A DNA stretch of 64,000 bases from an uncultured Prevotella sp. (GCA_905233825.1 CAJOFE010000017.1:1-64000); one strand, 5' to 3'; shown: positions 41,116 to 52,500, numbered from the stretch's first letter. Notes: generated by a model from the letters alone, not told the origin. Numbers and translations: made by a program.

Positions 41116-42906
41116 TTATTTTGTCTTCTCATAGCTTTCACTCTCGCCACTGCCATAGACAGGGTTGGGAATCAGGTTACGGTTCACCTTCATCTCATCA
41201 TAGTTATAAGGCCAGAAGATAGCATCCATCTTCTTGAAGAAGTTCTGAGCAAACTGGCTGTTCACATCGTTACGCTTCGTCACGGCCTTGATGATTTCAC
41301 TTGTGTTGCCGTCACGCATGCAATAGCGTACCAAGTCGTACCAATGCTTTCCTTCATACATTAGTTCGCGCTGACGTTCACGCTTCACCAGTCCTTCCAT
41401 CAAGGACTTCGTGTTGTAATCATTACGTTCCAGCGTGTCCTTAGCCTCTAACGTAGCCTTACAAATAGAACGCTTGTTGATGGCGTTCACCAAGATGAAA
41501 GCCTTATCCAATTTCGGCTTATTGAAGTCGATGACGCTCTGCTCATTACCCGTCTGCATCTGCTGACAAAGTGCCTCGGCCTCCAACAGCATGATATCAG
41601 ACAGACGATAGATAATCCAGGGACTACCATTGTTATTCTGCTCATGGTAAGAGTAATCAGCCACCGGATCCTTTGTAGATGCATCAATCGAGACGTCTCT
41701 TGCTGCATACTTGGTGATGCACTCACCGTCAATATCACAATTCTGATACATACGGGCATCAATCTTCAAATTCTTGTCCTCAAAGATAGTACGGCTGGAC
41801 GTCTTCTTGATATCGTCGGTAACAGCTGGGCCAGGAGCTAACAGGCCCTTGTGAGTATTAGAATGGCCATACAAGGATGAGATGGATCCATTGTTCGGCA
41901 TATTGCTGGAATTCGGTGAGGGGTCATAACTCAGTTCGAAGATAGTCTCACGAGAAGCACCTGCATCGAAGATTTCCGAATAGGTATAGCCAAAGAAGTT
42001 GCCCGAAGTACGATCGGCCACCAAGGGATAGCCATTCAGGCGGTTCTCAACCACATTCAGGCTGGAAATACTGGTAATACCCATACCACTGCTCTTCTTG
42101 GCACGTTCTTCCTCATACTGCAGTTTCTTCGAGGCAATGACCAACTCAGCATAACGGATGCAGTTGTCGTAGTCCTGCTTCCAGAGATACATCTCGCAAA
42201 GCATGGCATAGATGGCATCGCGGGTGATGCGTCCTGTCTGATAGCGAGGCTTGGTTTCGGGATAGCGCACCACAGCATCGTTCTTTACCTTCTCCAAATC
42301 AAGGATGAGGCTGTCAAGCACATCGTAGAACGGCGTGGCAGGCAGATCCATCTTCTGGTCATCATCCGTAAAAGCGTACGTGGCATAGGGCACATCACGG
42401 AAAGTGCGAATGAGGTAGAAATAGCACAGGTCCCGTAGCGCCGACATCTCGGCGATGGTAGCCCTCAGGTCGCCCTGCGTATAGGCAGGATCCTTGGCTG
42501 CCACCTCCGGTGCATACTTCAACACCGTGTTACAGCGGTTGATCACATCGTAGAATCCTGTCCATGTAGTATAAGAGGTCTTAGCTGTGATATTCTCACG
42601 GAGAACATCGTACAGATTGGTATTGCTGTTGATGTTCGAACCTGCCATCACATTCTCACTTCGAGCCTCACCCCAGATAATCATACGATCAGGAACACCT
42701 CCCGACTGCATTGCACTATAGCAGCCCATGGCAACATTCTCTACATCGGCCTTCTCACTCCAGAAGTCATCCAAGATAATTTCCTCTCGGGGTTTCACCT
42801 CCAAGAAGTCGGAACAGGAGCTGAAGAAAGGAATAAGGCCAAAGAGGTAAATAGGCAAAAACACCTTTACCAGTTTCCTTACTTGATAGATATGTATTGT
42901 TTTCAT
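41116..42906 (-). CDS. SusD-like lipoprotein (pair 1)
   Basis: The 596-residue partner of the SusC-like transporter at 42943-46398. It has lipobox FFSSC (about residue 31), the SusD start DFLEVKPREEIILDDFWSEKADVENVAMGCYSAM, helical repeats (LRDLCYFYLIRTFRDVPYAT) and the late RERQRELMYEGKHWYDLVRYC motif that is typical of RagB/SusD. Its signal-peptide core FLPIYLFGLIPFF is coded by near-heptameric DNA resembling the signal coding of the SusC gene next to it. It presumably binds the ligand at the cell surface; the ligand is unknown. Confidence 0.94.
   Translation of the reverse strand: MKTIHIYQVRKLVKVFLPIYLFGLIPFFSSCSDFLEVKPREEIILDDFWSEKADVENVAMGCYSAMQSGGVPDRMIIWGEARSENVMAGSNINSNTNLYDVLRENITAKTSYTTWTGFYDVINRCNTVLKYAPEVAAKDPAYTQGDLRATIAEMSALRDLCYFYLIRTFRDVPYATYAFTDDDQKMDLPATPFYDVLDSLILDLEKVKNDAVVRYPETKPRYQTGRITRDAIYAMLCEMYLWKQDYDNCIRYAELVIASKKLQYEEERAKKSSGMGITSISSLNVVENRLNGYPLVADRTSGNFFGYTYSEIFDAGASRETIFELSYDPSPNSSNMPNNGSISSLYGHSNTHKGLLAPGPAVTDDIKKTSSRTIFEDKNLKIDARMYQNCDIDGECITKYAARDVSIDASTKDPVADYSYHEQNNNGSPWIIYRLSDIMLLEAEALCQQMQTGNEQSVIDFNKPKLDKAFILVNAINKRSICKATLEAKDTLERNDYNTKSLMEGLVKRERQRELMYEGKHWYDLVRYCMRDGNTSEIIKAVTKRNDVNSQFAQNFFKKMDAIFWPYNYDEMKVNRNLIPNPVYGSGESESYEKTK
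42826..42860. repeat. Heptamer-like DNA coding the SusD signal-peptide core
   Basis: GAAAGGA, ATAAGGC, CAAAGAG, GTAAATA and GGCAAAA follow at 7-bp spacing. The pair GTAAAnA-GGCAAA recurs in the SusC signal region (46331-46343). This is the least certain of the heptamer sites. Confidence 0.4.
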
Positions 42907-42942
42907 AACTTCTTTCTTTTTACTTTTTACGTTCTTACCTTT

Positions 42943-45900
42943 TTAGAAGGTCACATTGATACTCAGCGTATAGGTATGCGGACGAGGCGTCTGTCCACTG
43001 TCGATAGCTGGATTCTCGCCGAAGGAAACGATATCAGGATCAACTCCTGAGTACTTCGTGAGACAGAACAGGTTGTCGGCAGAAGCATAGAGCGAAACAC
43101 CATTCAGTCCGATCCATGTGAGATACTTCTTCTTGATGTTGTAGCTCACAGTTACCTGACCTAAACGCAAGTAAGTACCAGACTCTACAAAGCGGTCGCT
43201 GACAAGCGTGTTGTAGTTACTGGAAGTACCATACATAGCACGCGGAATAGAAGTGACATCACCCTCCTTGCGCCAGCGGTAGTTCACGGCCTGACTCTGG
43301 TTGTCATTGTTCACCATTGCTTCAGCTCTCATACGGGCTCCATTGAAAATCTTGTTACCCACACGGTAGGTAAACTGAGAGCTTAGACGCCAGTCAGCAT
43401 AGCGGAAGGTAAAGCCGAAGCCACCCTGCAGCTTAGGCAGCGAAGAGCCTAAGTAGGTAATGTCGAGCGCATTGATCTGACCGTCGTGGTTCAAGTCCTC
43501 ATAGATGGCATCACCGCCGTTGAATCCTGGGAAGGTGGGCCAGTGACCTACACCATCTTCAGAACGATAGTCATAGACCATACGCTTGGGAACGTTATTG
43601 GCATCGAGGATGACGCGTCCATCGGCATTGACAGCTACAGGAGCCGTTTTGCCCTCAGCAACGAACTTATCCCAGTAGGCATAAATCTCATCCTCAGACA
43701 TGCCAGCCACAGCATTCTTGAAAGTGCTGTAGTTGTACTGATAGACACCCTTATACTTGAAGCCATAGATGGCACCAAAAGGATTGTGCAACTGCACGCG
43801 CTTCAGCAGACTTCCTGATTCTGTAAAGTTCTTATAGTCAAAGGTTGAGTTTCTCTGGTCAAGAATATATTCATCTAACTCCAGGAGCTCATTGCGGTTA
43901 TTACCAAAGTTCACATTCACATCCATAGCAAATTTGCCAGCCTTGACAACCTCGTTCGAGCTGATACTGAAGTCCCAACCGGTGTTCTGCATCTTACCAT
44001 TGTTATGATAGGGAACGGTCTCGAAGCCAGTGTTCGACGGAATGCGGAAACCTCCCAACAACATGTCGGTCGTGACATCTCGATAGATATTCACATCCAT
44101 ATTCAGCCTGTCGTTGAAGAACTGTATCTTTGAACCGAAGTTATAACCTGTCCTGATTTCACACTTCATGTCAGTCAGACGGATGTTCAATGGCTTCATG
44201 GTGGACATATCGATATAGGCATCAGCCTTACCATACTTCGAAGTATAGAGGAAGCTGCCACTAGGTGCATTACCATTGCGTGCCCATGAAGCATGGATGT
44301 TAAACAGCGACAAGATGTTCTTCTCGCCACCCTTGGCCCACTTCATCCAAGGCTCATCACTGATAATCCAGTTCGCACCCACTGTGGGGAAATAGTTCCA
44401 ACGCTTACCTGGACCGAACGCAGTGGTACCATCGACACTCAAACCTAAGTCGAACGAATAGCGTCCTTTATAGGCATAGTGGGAAGAGAACCTGTAGAAC
44501 ATCGAATGGTTCGGCTGATAGTTGGAACTCAGCGAGGAAATCATACCGCCTGCCGATGGGCTGACAATAGCGCCATTGGTAGAAGGCAGGCCATAGCCAC
44601 CAGTATTCTGATTGTTAGTACTATTGCTTCTCAGCTCAAAACGAGCCATGGCCATCATCGAATGGTCCTTGTTCTTGAAAGCAGGAGTGAGGGTCAGCGT
44701 ATGACGAGTGGTGAAATTTACGTTCTTTGAAGAACCCTCGGAAGAAGTGTTGACCTGCTTCTCCCAATCCACACGTTTCAGTTCCTGAGGCGTGAAGTTA
44801 TCATTATACGAATTATTAATGTCCAACTTCACCGTGCCGCTATACTTTAGCTGCCAATGGTCGGGATCCAAGCCCAACAGGTTGTAGTCGATAATGAGCT
44901 CCGGACCCATGCTATAGGTGTTATGATGGTTCTTAACCAAATAAGCATTGGCCAATGGGTTGGTATAGCCACGCTGGTCGTTAGCAAAGACATCGGTGCC
45001 GCCACGGGCATCAATCTCATCCTGCGTGAGCTGAGGCATAATGTAATAGCTACCAGTGTTCTCACCCGTGATAGGATCCTTCTCGTAGATGCTCATATTT
45101 GGCATCATCTTCAATGCCTGTCCCTGCAAACCGGAACTCTGGTCCTGCTTTGAATATGTCAGGTCGAAGTTGGTTCTTACATGGATACGCTCTGACACAT
45201 CATAGTCTAGATTCACACGAGTAGAGAAACGGTTCTGCAACTGCTTGGGAACCGTAGAAGTTATACGGTCATAGCCACCACTGATGAAGAAGCGAGCCTT
45301 GTCGCCACCACCAGAAATGGTCACGTTGTGGCTCTGAGTCCACGCCCACTGGGTAACGGCACCAAACCAATCGGTATTGTCACGATACTGTCGCCATTCA
45401 GCAAAACCACCCGTATCGTCAAGATAGTTGATTTCGGGAATGCGTGATGCATCAGAAGCCTGGTCGTCCTGACGGGGATTGAAGTAGGCCTCCTTCAGCA
45501 TCATCGTGTAGTCGTCACCGTTCAACAGGTCGTAACCCTTACCCTGCTGCTTAGCAGTGAGCTTGAGGCTGTATCTCAGACGAGGCTTACCACGGGTACC
45601 ACGCTTGGTGGTCAATTCGATGACACCATTTGCACCTTCTGAACCATAGATGGCACAAGCGGAGGCATCTTTCAGCACGTTAATAGTAGCAATATCCTCA
45701 GGGTTAATGTTCAACAGGTCAGCGAACTTCTGATTGAGGTTCACACCCTGCAAATCTCCGATATCACCAAGATGGCGTACGTTGCCATCGACCACAATCA
45801 GCGGGTCCTGGTTCACATTTCCAGAAATGGTGCTCACACCACGCAGACGCATGGTAGAGCCGGCACCTACGTCACCCGAGTTCATCACGATATCCAAACC

Positions 45901-46398
45901 GGCGATACGTCCCTGCAGGGCTTCATCGATGGTCGTGATACCCATACCCTCGAATTCTTTCGTAGAAATCATCTGCGAGGAATACGACAACTCGCGCTCA
46001 GGAATGGGAAGGCCCGCACTTTGTGCACGCTTCTGCGACTTCACCACCACTTCCTTGATGGTCGTGGCGCTCTTCATGTGGATGTTATAAGTTGTCTTGT
46101 TGATAGGCAGTATCTGTGTAGCCATACCCACATAGGTGAAGCGTATCTTGTCCTTTGGATTCTTCACCTTCATAGTGAAGTTACCATTCAGGTCGGTGGC
46201 CGCCGAGTTGATGATACGGTTGTTGGCATCCATCTCACACACGGTGGCACCCATCAGTCCACCCAGTTCGTCGCTCACTGTTCCGTGAACCGACGTGATT
46301 TCCTGCGCGCTTACACTTAAAGGTAAAAGGGTAAAAAGGCAAAGCGGCAAGAAGCTTCTTACCATTCGTTTTACCCTTTCGCAAACATGTATATTCAT
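42943..46398 (-). CDS. SusC-like TonB-dependent outer-membrane transporter (pair 1)
   Basis: The 1151-residue transporter of pair 1. It has a signal peptide ending SVSAQ, the N-terminal carboxypeptidase-like domain (SVHGTVSDELGGLMGATV), a plug with STMRLRGVSTISGN and CAIYGSEGANGVIELTTKRG, a 22-strand barrel, and a late YLRLGQVTVSYNIKKKYL segment. I chose ATG 46398; the longer reading needs GTG. It follows the 934-residue fasciclin gene by 39 bp, across a short GTAAGAAA repeat. It is the first transporter of the operon and works with the SusD protein at 41116-42906. Confidence 0.94.
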   Translation of the reverse strand: MNIHVCERVKRMVRSFLPLCLFTLLPLSVSAQEITSVHGTVSDELGGLMGATVCEMDANNRIINSAATDLNGNFTMKVKNPKDKIRFTYVGMATQILPINKTTYNIHMKSATTIKEVVVKSQKRAQSAGLPIPERELSYSSQMISTKEFEGMGITTIDEALQGRIAGLDIVMNSGDVGAGSTMRLRGVSTISGNVNQDPLIVVDGNVRHLGDIGDLQGVNLNQKFADLLNINPEDIATINVLKDASACAIYGSEGANGVIELTTKRGTRGKPRLRYSLKLTAKQQGKGYDLLNGDDYTMMLKEAYFNPRQDDQASDASRIPEINYLDDTGGFAEWRQYRDNTDWFGAVTQWAWTQSHNVTISGGGDKARFFISGGYDRITSTVPKQLQNRFSTRVNLDYDVSERIHVRTNFDLTYSKQDQSSGLQGQALKMMPNMSIYEKDPITGENTGSYYIMPQLTQDEIDARGGTDVFANDQRGYTNPLANAYLVKNHHNTYSMGPELIIDYNLLGLDPDHWQLKYSGTVKLDINNSYNDNFTPQELKRVDWEKQVNTSSEGSSKNVNFTTRHTLTLTPAFKNKDHSMMAMARFELRSNSTNNQNTGGYGLPSTNGAIVSPSAGGMISSLSSNYQPNHSMFYRFSSHYAYKGRYSFDLGLSVDGTTAFGPGKRWNYFPTVGANWIISDEPWMKWAKGGEKNILSLFNIHASWARNGNAPSGSFLYTSKYGKADAYIDMSTMKPLNIRLTDMKCEIRTGYNFGSKIQFFNDRLNMDVNIYRDVTTDMLLGGFRIPSNTGFETVPYHNNGKMQNTGWDFSISSNEVVKAGKFAMDVNVNFGNNRNELLELDEYILDQRNSTFDYKNFTESGSLLKRVQLHNPFGAIYGFKYKGVYQYNYSTFKNAVAGMSEDEIYAYWDKFVAEGKTAPVAVNADGRVILDANNVPKRMVYDYRSEDGVGHWPTFPGFNGGDAIYEDLNHDGQINALDITYLGSSLPKLQGGFGFTFRYADWRLSSQFTYRVGNKIFNGARMRAEAMVNNDNQSQAVNYRWRKEGDVTSIPRAMYGTSSNYNTLVSDRFVESGTYLRLGQVTVSYNIKKKYLTWIGLNGVSLYASADNLFCLTKYSGVDPDIVSFGENPAIDSGQTPRPHTYTLSINVTF
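46317..46351. repeat. Heptamer-like DNA coding the SusC signal-peptide core
   Basis: TTAAAGG, TAAAAGG, GTAAAAA, GGCAAAG and CGGCAAG follow at 7-bp spacing and code for FLPLCLFTLLPLS on the minus strand. Suggestive rather than proven. Confidence 0.45.
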
Positions 46399-46403
46399 AG
46401 GAT

Positions 46404-46436
46404 TCACTTTTTTACTTTCTTACTTTCTTACCTTTA
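46404..46436. repeat. GTAAGAAA octamer repeat before the SusC gene
   Basis: On the minus strand GTAAGAAA occurs twice in tandem, followed by GTAAAAAA. A related purine-rich stretch (GTAAGAACGTAAAAAGTAAAA) lies in the next intergenic gap at 42907-42942. Confidence 0.55.
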
Positions 46437-46437
46437 C

Positions 46438-49242
46438 TTACTCCTTAGTCAGACCTAATTCAATGCTGACCACTTTGCGCCAAGGCTTCAGATCCTCATA
46501 GTACAGCGGCTCGTCGATCAAGTGGACGACCACATCACTGTTCATGACCAAGCGGCCAGAACTATCAAACCAGTACTCACGGCAAAGGTTGTTGTAGAGA
46601 CCTGGGGTCTTATTGATCTTACGTGGATTACCCATCTTGTCGGTCACCGTCATCTCGGTTGGCGAGGTGACTACCGTCAACGGAATGAATCGGCCTGTTT
46701 CTTTGTCGCGCTTCATGCTCTCATACATAGGGAATGCATTGGGATCCATGGCCATGGCCAATGCGATGGACTGGTCCTGGATGTGATAGCGGATGAAATC
46801 AGTGATAATGCCCTTGACGGCAGTCTTCACTTTGTCACGTGTGGCAATACGCTCATCTTCAGTAGCACCGGTCTTGTACCAGCCTTCTGCTTCGCAGATA
46901 CTATCAAGGACTGCATCATCCTTATCGGAATCATCGCCCATCTCCAGTTCTTCTGTGGTGGGGAGAATGCCTGTCTCCTGCAGCTTTCTGATAGATGCCG
47001 TCGAGGGAACATAAGCCGTATAGTTATAGTTGTCGAAAAGGCGCAGGTTCTTGTTATTAACAGCATCCAAACCAGCCTTGTATGAACCGCTCTTACCTAA
47101 CGTTGTAGCGAGCAGATCGCAGTAGTCATTCTCCAAGAGTTCCAAGAAGCCGCGATATTCATCATGTTCCTTCAAAGTCATATAGAATGACTTCTGACTG
47201 GGCATGGGCACCTGGTCCTCTATCTGATAGCTCACACCATTGACCTTGTTGTAGGTCTCGGTAGTCACAATCTTCCTGTGGTTATGCTCAATCTGCCAAC
47301 CGCCCTCAAAGGCCAAATTGCCATTGTCGGCACGGGTAATGCGGAGTAAACCACCGCCCTTGGTCTTGAAGTACTCGTATCCCTCATTCACATAGTCGTC
47401 CAACGTCTTGACCTTGTTGGGATCGGGAATGACGATAATCATGTAATCAATCAAGGACCCCAACAATGCGTTCCTCAGACCTACATCGACAGTTCCAGCA
47501 GCAAGCTCACCCAAAATGATATCACCATCATCAGTAATGATGTTATTCCTATAGCGTTCGTACTGCACACGGTTATTCAGATTCTTGCTCAAATCAAAGT
47601 AGAATCTCAGCACCTCAGCACCATCTACCTGAGTGACACTATCAATATTGTTGATTTTACCATAAGACTTCGGGTCGATAAAGGTTTCCATCGCTTCATT
47701 CGTAGGCATCAGTACAGCATACTTGGAATCCATAGAGAGCAGATAGGGCTTGAAGTTGAAGGAATTGCTTTGTTCAGAGAAAGATTTATCATTCTCAGCA
47801 CCAGTCAATGCCCAATAGATGACACTCATTGTGTTCTTATGGGCAGTGGCGGGGAAGAGCACCGACTGGAACTCTGCTGGTGCATATACCTTGTTCACCA
47901 TATAGACCACACCGTTACAAGCCATGAAGCAGGAATCGACGTCTTCCATCTTGATGCCGAGCGGCTCCTTAGCATCGTTCAGCACATTCGCGAATTTCGA
48001 GGGCACCGACGAGGAGAAGGTCTCCAGCATGTGTACATTAATCAGCGTAGCCAATGTGTTGTTGGGCAACGAGTCAATTTCTCCATACTCATCGCGAAGC
48101 TCCTTACCGCCGTTGTTCCACCACTCCTGCAAGGCTGCATTGGTAGGAACGATCATGGCACCGGCATCTTTGTTCATGTCGGTTGTTCCGTCCGTGCCGT
48201 AATACTGGTTCCAGCCTGGATCGAAACGCAGCAACGTCTCTTTGACGGGGTCACCATTAGGATACTTACTGTTTGCAGCAACAGCACTATTGGCAGCCAC
48301 AGTGGGGTCATAAGAACGTCTGCTGAAATAGCGGAGCACATAAACAGAGTCTTCCTTACCATAGATACGGTTGTATTCAGCCGTTCCTACTGGATAGTAG
48401 TAGGGGGCTGAGAAGAGATCCAACAGCTCTGCCCACTTCGACATACCGGGATGCTGGTGAATGATGTCAGCCATATTGGGAGTTGACTCAATGACGCCCG
48501 ACACCTTCTGGATATAGCCGTTCTTACAGGTGATGTCGCGTTCAACCACCTTTTTACCGTTCACCCATGCATCGGCGATATTGTCGGATTCATGGTTCGA
48601 CAGGATAGCCAAGTCCTCATTGGTAATCTTGTTAAACTGCATGTAGGCCGGCAAGAAGTGAATCATCGGGGCCGTAGTGGCATCCTTGAAGATGGGGATG
48701 CTCTTGCCTCGCTCCTTGAAGCTGGCCCACGATGCCGTGTTCGGCATGGCCGACGCCGGCATGACAGTAACTGAGTCATAGAGGCTCAGTGCCGTTTCGC
48801 GGCGCATAGTACGTCCCAATTCAGGAGCACCGGCGTCACCTTCTGACTTGGCATTTGACATCAGCTCAATAAGATAGGCGTTGTTGATCATGGCGTTGTT
48901 CAACAACAACTTCTTCTGAGCCTGACTCAACTGCTCATAGCTGCGCACGCCCCAGGAGTTGGAGCGATACCAGTCTGCATAAGCCTGGTCGTCAGCAGCA
49001 AACAGCGTCTTTGAACCGGTATGACTCAGAACCTCTGTCTGGCCCAAGTCATCGATCAGACGCAGCACGGTCGTGTAGTTGCCTTCGTCCTGCAGGCGCT
49101 CATAAATGGAGTTGCCCAGCCATTCCGGCTGACCAGTGAGTGCATCATCTTTACACGACTGCAGCATACCGGCACCCATCAGCAGCCCACAGGCGGTCAG
49201 CACCACCCGCTGTCCTTGCTTGATGATTGTTTTCCGTTTCAT
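46438..49242 (-). CDS. Multi-fasciclin lipoprotein, 934 residues
   Basis: First gene of the seven-gene operon. A lipoprotein with lipobox GMLQSC near residue 30 and at least four FAS1-like domains, each with an H1-type motif: KTLFAADDQAYADW, AGAMIVPTNAALQEWW, YAVLMPTNEAMETF and YTAYVPSTASIRKL. The matching VHMLETF and VDVGLRNALLGS segments after each fit the second FAS1 strand. FAS1 domains mediate adhesion or ligand binding; here the protein is probably displayed on the cell surface with the SusC/SusD system. No promoter box was found in the 317-bp gap upstream, although an operon promoter is expected there. Confidence 0.88.
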   Translation of the reverse strand: MKRKTIIKQGQRVVLTACGLLMGAGMLQSCKDDALTGQPEWLGNSIYERLQDEGNYTTVLRLIDDLGQTEVLSHTGSKTLFAADDQAYADWYRSNSWGVRSYEQLSQAQKKLLLNNAMINNAYLIELMSNAKSEGDAGAPELGRTMRRETALSLYDSVTVMPASAMPNTASWASFKERGKSIPIFKDATTAPMIHFLPAYMQFNKITNEDLAILSNHESDNIADAWVNGKKVVERDITCKNGYIQKVSGVIESTPNMADIIHQHPGMSKWAELLDLFSAPYYYPVGTAEYNRIYGKEDSVYVLRYFSRRSYDPTVAANSAVAANSKYPNGDPVKETLLRFDPGWNQYYGTDGTTDMNKDAGAMIVPTNAALQEWWNNGGKELRDEYGEIDSLPNNTLATLINVHMLETFSSSVPSKFANVLNDAKEPLGIKMEDVDSCFMACNGVVYMVNKVYAPAEFQSVLFPATAHKNTMSVIYWALTGAENDKSFSEQSNSFNFKPYLLSMDSKYAVLMPTNEAMETFIDPKSYGKINNIDSVTQVDGAEVLRFYFDLSKNLNNRVQYERYRNNIITDDGDIILGELAAGTVDVGLRNALLGSLIDYMIIVIPDPNKVKTLDDYVNEGYEYFKTKGGGLLRITRADNGNLAFEGGWQIEHNHRKIVTTETYNKVNGVSYQIEDQVPMPSQKSFYMTLKEHDEYRGFLELLENDYCDLLATTLGKSGSYKAGLDAVNNKNLRLFDNYNYTAYVPSTASIRKLQETGILPTTEELEMGDDSDKDDAVLDSICEAEGWYKTGATEDERIATRDKVKTAVKGIITDFIRYHIQDQSIALAMAMDPNAFPMYESMKRDKETGRFIPLTVVTSPTEMTVTDKMGNPRKINKTPGLYNNLCREYWFDSSGRLVMNSDVVVHLIDEPLYYEDLKPWRKVVSIELGLTKE

Positions 49243-49559
49243 AGAATCTTTTTTTTGTTAGTTATTATGATTATATATCTATTTTTTATTGTTCGCGCGT
49301 ACATCTTTATTATATATAGACGTCCTCTATTGAGGACGGACATCGTCTCTTTGGGGCGTCATCGTCTCTCCGAACGACAACGGTAACAACTTCTCGACAA
49401 CTATTTCCTTACAGCAGTTGTTGTCGCCCGTTGTTCTGGGCTTCCTTCCTGCTTTTTGTACTCTTTTAATAAAACGAAGGGGTCGGAGACGGTGTTTTTG
49501 CACCGCCCCCGATCCCTTTTAACGGTTAATCAGGTCTTTGTTTTTGAAACATTCCTGTA
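49243..49559. other. 317-bp gap upstream of the SusC/SusD operon
   Basis: No gene. The 75 bp next to the operon are very A/T-rich. Next come GTCCTC-TATT-GAGGAC and two copies of ATCGTCTCT (49342 and 49361, 19 bp apart), then inverted ACGACAACGG / CCGTTGTT strings (49375-49435), then the terminator of the 1180-residue gene. The operon promoter probably lies in the A/T-rich part, but no TAnnTTTG is obvious. Confidence 0.6.
49477..49518 (-). terminator. Terminator after the 1180-residue protein gene
   Basis: A long hairpin with arms ending CGGTG / CACCG around TTTTTG and a few mismatches, followed on the minus strand by CGTTTTATT. Confidence 0.75.
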
Positions 49560-52500
49560 TTAGTTGCGAATCTTCTTCACGACCACCTTACCGTCGGCAT
49601 AGGTCGTCCTCTGAATCAGGATACCCTTCTGCACGATGGCAGTCTTGCGACCGTCGAGGGTGTAGTACTCTACCTTCACAGGCTCACCGGCAACCAAGCT
49701 CTCGACAGATTCGGGAGTATCAGGATTCAGGCTGCTGTTAGTACCGTGGTACCACAACTGGAAGTTATCCAGCACAATCCAGTCACTGCCTGTGGTCTGT
49801 TCCTTCTGCACACCAATGCGCAGCTTGCCATCAACCACCTTTACGACGAGGGTATTCATGAACACGTCCTCACTGAACTGCTCCACAGCACCTGAGAGCG
49901 AGCTTGGAGCTTCCATACCTCCGGGCAGACCCTCGGCCTGCTTGATGAGCTCCTTCGAGAACTTCACGCCACCAGACTCAGCATAGAGGTAAGTGGGACT
50001 TGCAGTGCGCTGCCAGCCGTTCACCTTCAAGGTGTAGGTACCGTCGGGCAGACCAGCTACATCCTGATAGATATGGAACACGCTCTCCCAAGACTCAAGA
50101 GCCAGGGCAAAGAGCTGGTCGTCGTTACCGAACTTATGACCAGTAGCTACCCAACCGTCGATGCTGTTGGTACCGTCCTTCTCGAAGCTCGGAGTCTGGA
50201 GCACTGCGGTGAAGTCAACAGGATTCTCGTCAGAAACTGTATCTGGATCATAAGCAGGCAAGAACAGTTTAGTTCTCATCTCAGCAATTTTCTCCATATA
50301 AGTATCCACGTCTTCATTCTCCAGCTGATAGCCGTCGATAGCTGACTGGATTTCCTCTACCAGTGCCAGAGCATCTTTCTTAAATGGCGATGAGCTCTCG
50401 TTAGCCTCAGCCATCAAGTTATCCACTGCGGTCTGCAGCTTGGCGAAGATGGCTACAGAAGCATCAATCTCAGCCACCAGGTCGCTCACGTCGCTGAGCA
50501 CCTTGAACATCTTCACACCATCCTTACCTTCAATGGCTGTCTTAGCAGCAGCCTCTAACTCAGAAGCCTTCTCGAAGAGCGACTTAGCCATCGGCTTCGA
50601 CAGGTCGATGTTAGCCAAAGCAGCCTCCAAAGCAGGCTGTACATATTCGGGATCGAAGCCCTGATAGATAATATGGAAGTTATCCCAGATGCACCACCAG
50701 TCGGTATCCATCTTACCCTTCACGCCGATACGCATCGACTCACCTTCCTTCACCAGACCGAAGGTGTTCACCTGATACATACCCCATGCGAAGCACAGAG
50801 AAGCAGCACCCATCGAGTTAGGAGCGGTAGAGATAGCACCTGTCCAAGAGTGACTTTCAATCACAGGCAGCGTACCGTCGTCCAAGAAGTGCTCAGGAGC
50901 GATTTCTTCAGAATAAACGCTGGGGAATACGCTGGTAGCGTTGTTCATGTAAAGCTTGATGGGGATAGTAGCGGGATCCACCTCGTCACCCTGGGTGTAG
51001 CCAGCAGCCTCACAGCGCACATAGCCCTGCACGGAAATCTGATATACACCAGCGGGAGCACTCTTAATCTCCTGCCATACATCCCAGTCGTGGCAGTGCC
51101 AAGACTCGAAGCAGTGGTTAGTCTTGCCAATAGCTGCTATCATTGCATCGTCGTTCTCAGTACCCAGAGGTCCAGGAGTGACGTTACCGCCAGAGATACG
51201 GGTAACCGTCCAGCCTTCGGCAGCACCGCTCGACAGACCAAACTCGAAGTCGGGATTATTCAGCCAGTGTGTCAGGTCAGTACCCTTTTCAATCTTAGTT
51301 GCATATTCAGCCTTAACAGCATCCATCATCTCTTGAATGTGCTGGATGGTAGCCTCAATCTCCTCATTAGTCAGAGCAACTTCTTCCAGGATGCCTTCTT
51401 CATAGTCTTCATAAAGCCAGTCAGCCAAATCGTCAGTAGTCAGCTGACCGTCATAATCACTTGAACTAATCATAACCATAGCCTCATCAGCCTTCTTCTG
51501 CAGCTGCTCCCAGAGGCTAATGTTCTTCTGCAGCTCAGCAGCCACAGCCTTCACTGCTTCGATAGCAGCCAGAGCCTCGGCCTTGTTCGTAGCCTTGCCA
51601 CTGCTGAAAGCTTCCTGATAGGCATCATAGTAGGACTGCGTGTAAAGAGCATCCTCAGGAATAGCAACAACAGGAACGCTCAACTCCACCCACTTCTGAT
51701 AGGCAGCAGCGTCGCTACCGTAGTACATCAGAGTGAAGGTATCGAAGCAAGACCAGTTATCACAGCCGTCAGAACACATAGACGGATTCTTCACGCCGAT
51801 GCGCACCTTGCCGCCACTCATTTCGAAGAACAGGGTAGTGTCATAGAATCCAGCCTCCTCATAGAGACGGAAAGCAGAAGGATCGTTGGGCGAATAGTAA
51901 ATGCCCGAGTTATTCTCAGCAGCCGTTGTGCCAAAGTAGGTGTCACCAGCCATCGGCTCGGTGTTCAGGCACGACCAAGCGTTGTTGAAGGGAACCAGCG
52001 ACTCTTCACCAGCCACAGTCACATAAAGCTTTGCAGCGGGCTCAACACCATTCACCATATCATTCCACGAACCACGGAACATCGTCTTTGCACCCAGTGC
52101 ATATACACCGTCGGGCAGACCACTCAGCTCCTGATAGGTATCGAAGGTGGCATTCCACTTCTCAGCCACATTGGCAGGACCGTGCGAGCCGGAACCAACC
52201 ATGTTGGGAGCGGTACCTAACCAGCCGTCGTAGCTGGCATCGTCGAAGTTCGGATTGGTGATGAGCTTGGTAGCGTCAGCAGGATTCTCGGCGGTACCGC
52301 CACTGATGGTGGAAGCCAAAGCTTCCTTCAGAGCCTCGGTGGCTGCGTTCAGCTGCTCAGCGGTAGCGTCCAGATTGTTATAGACGGCAACGGCAGCGCT
52401 GACATCGATACCTGCAGACTCGCACACCTCAATCTGAGCCTTCAGCTTCATGGCTGCATCATAGGCATCCTTCTGGTTGTAGTAAGTAGTCCACTCGGGA

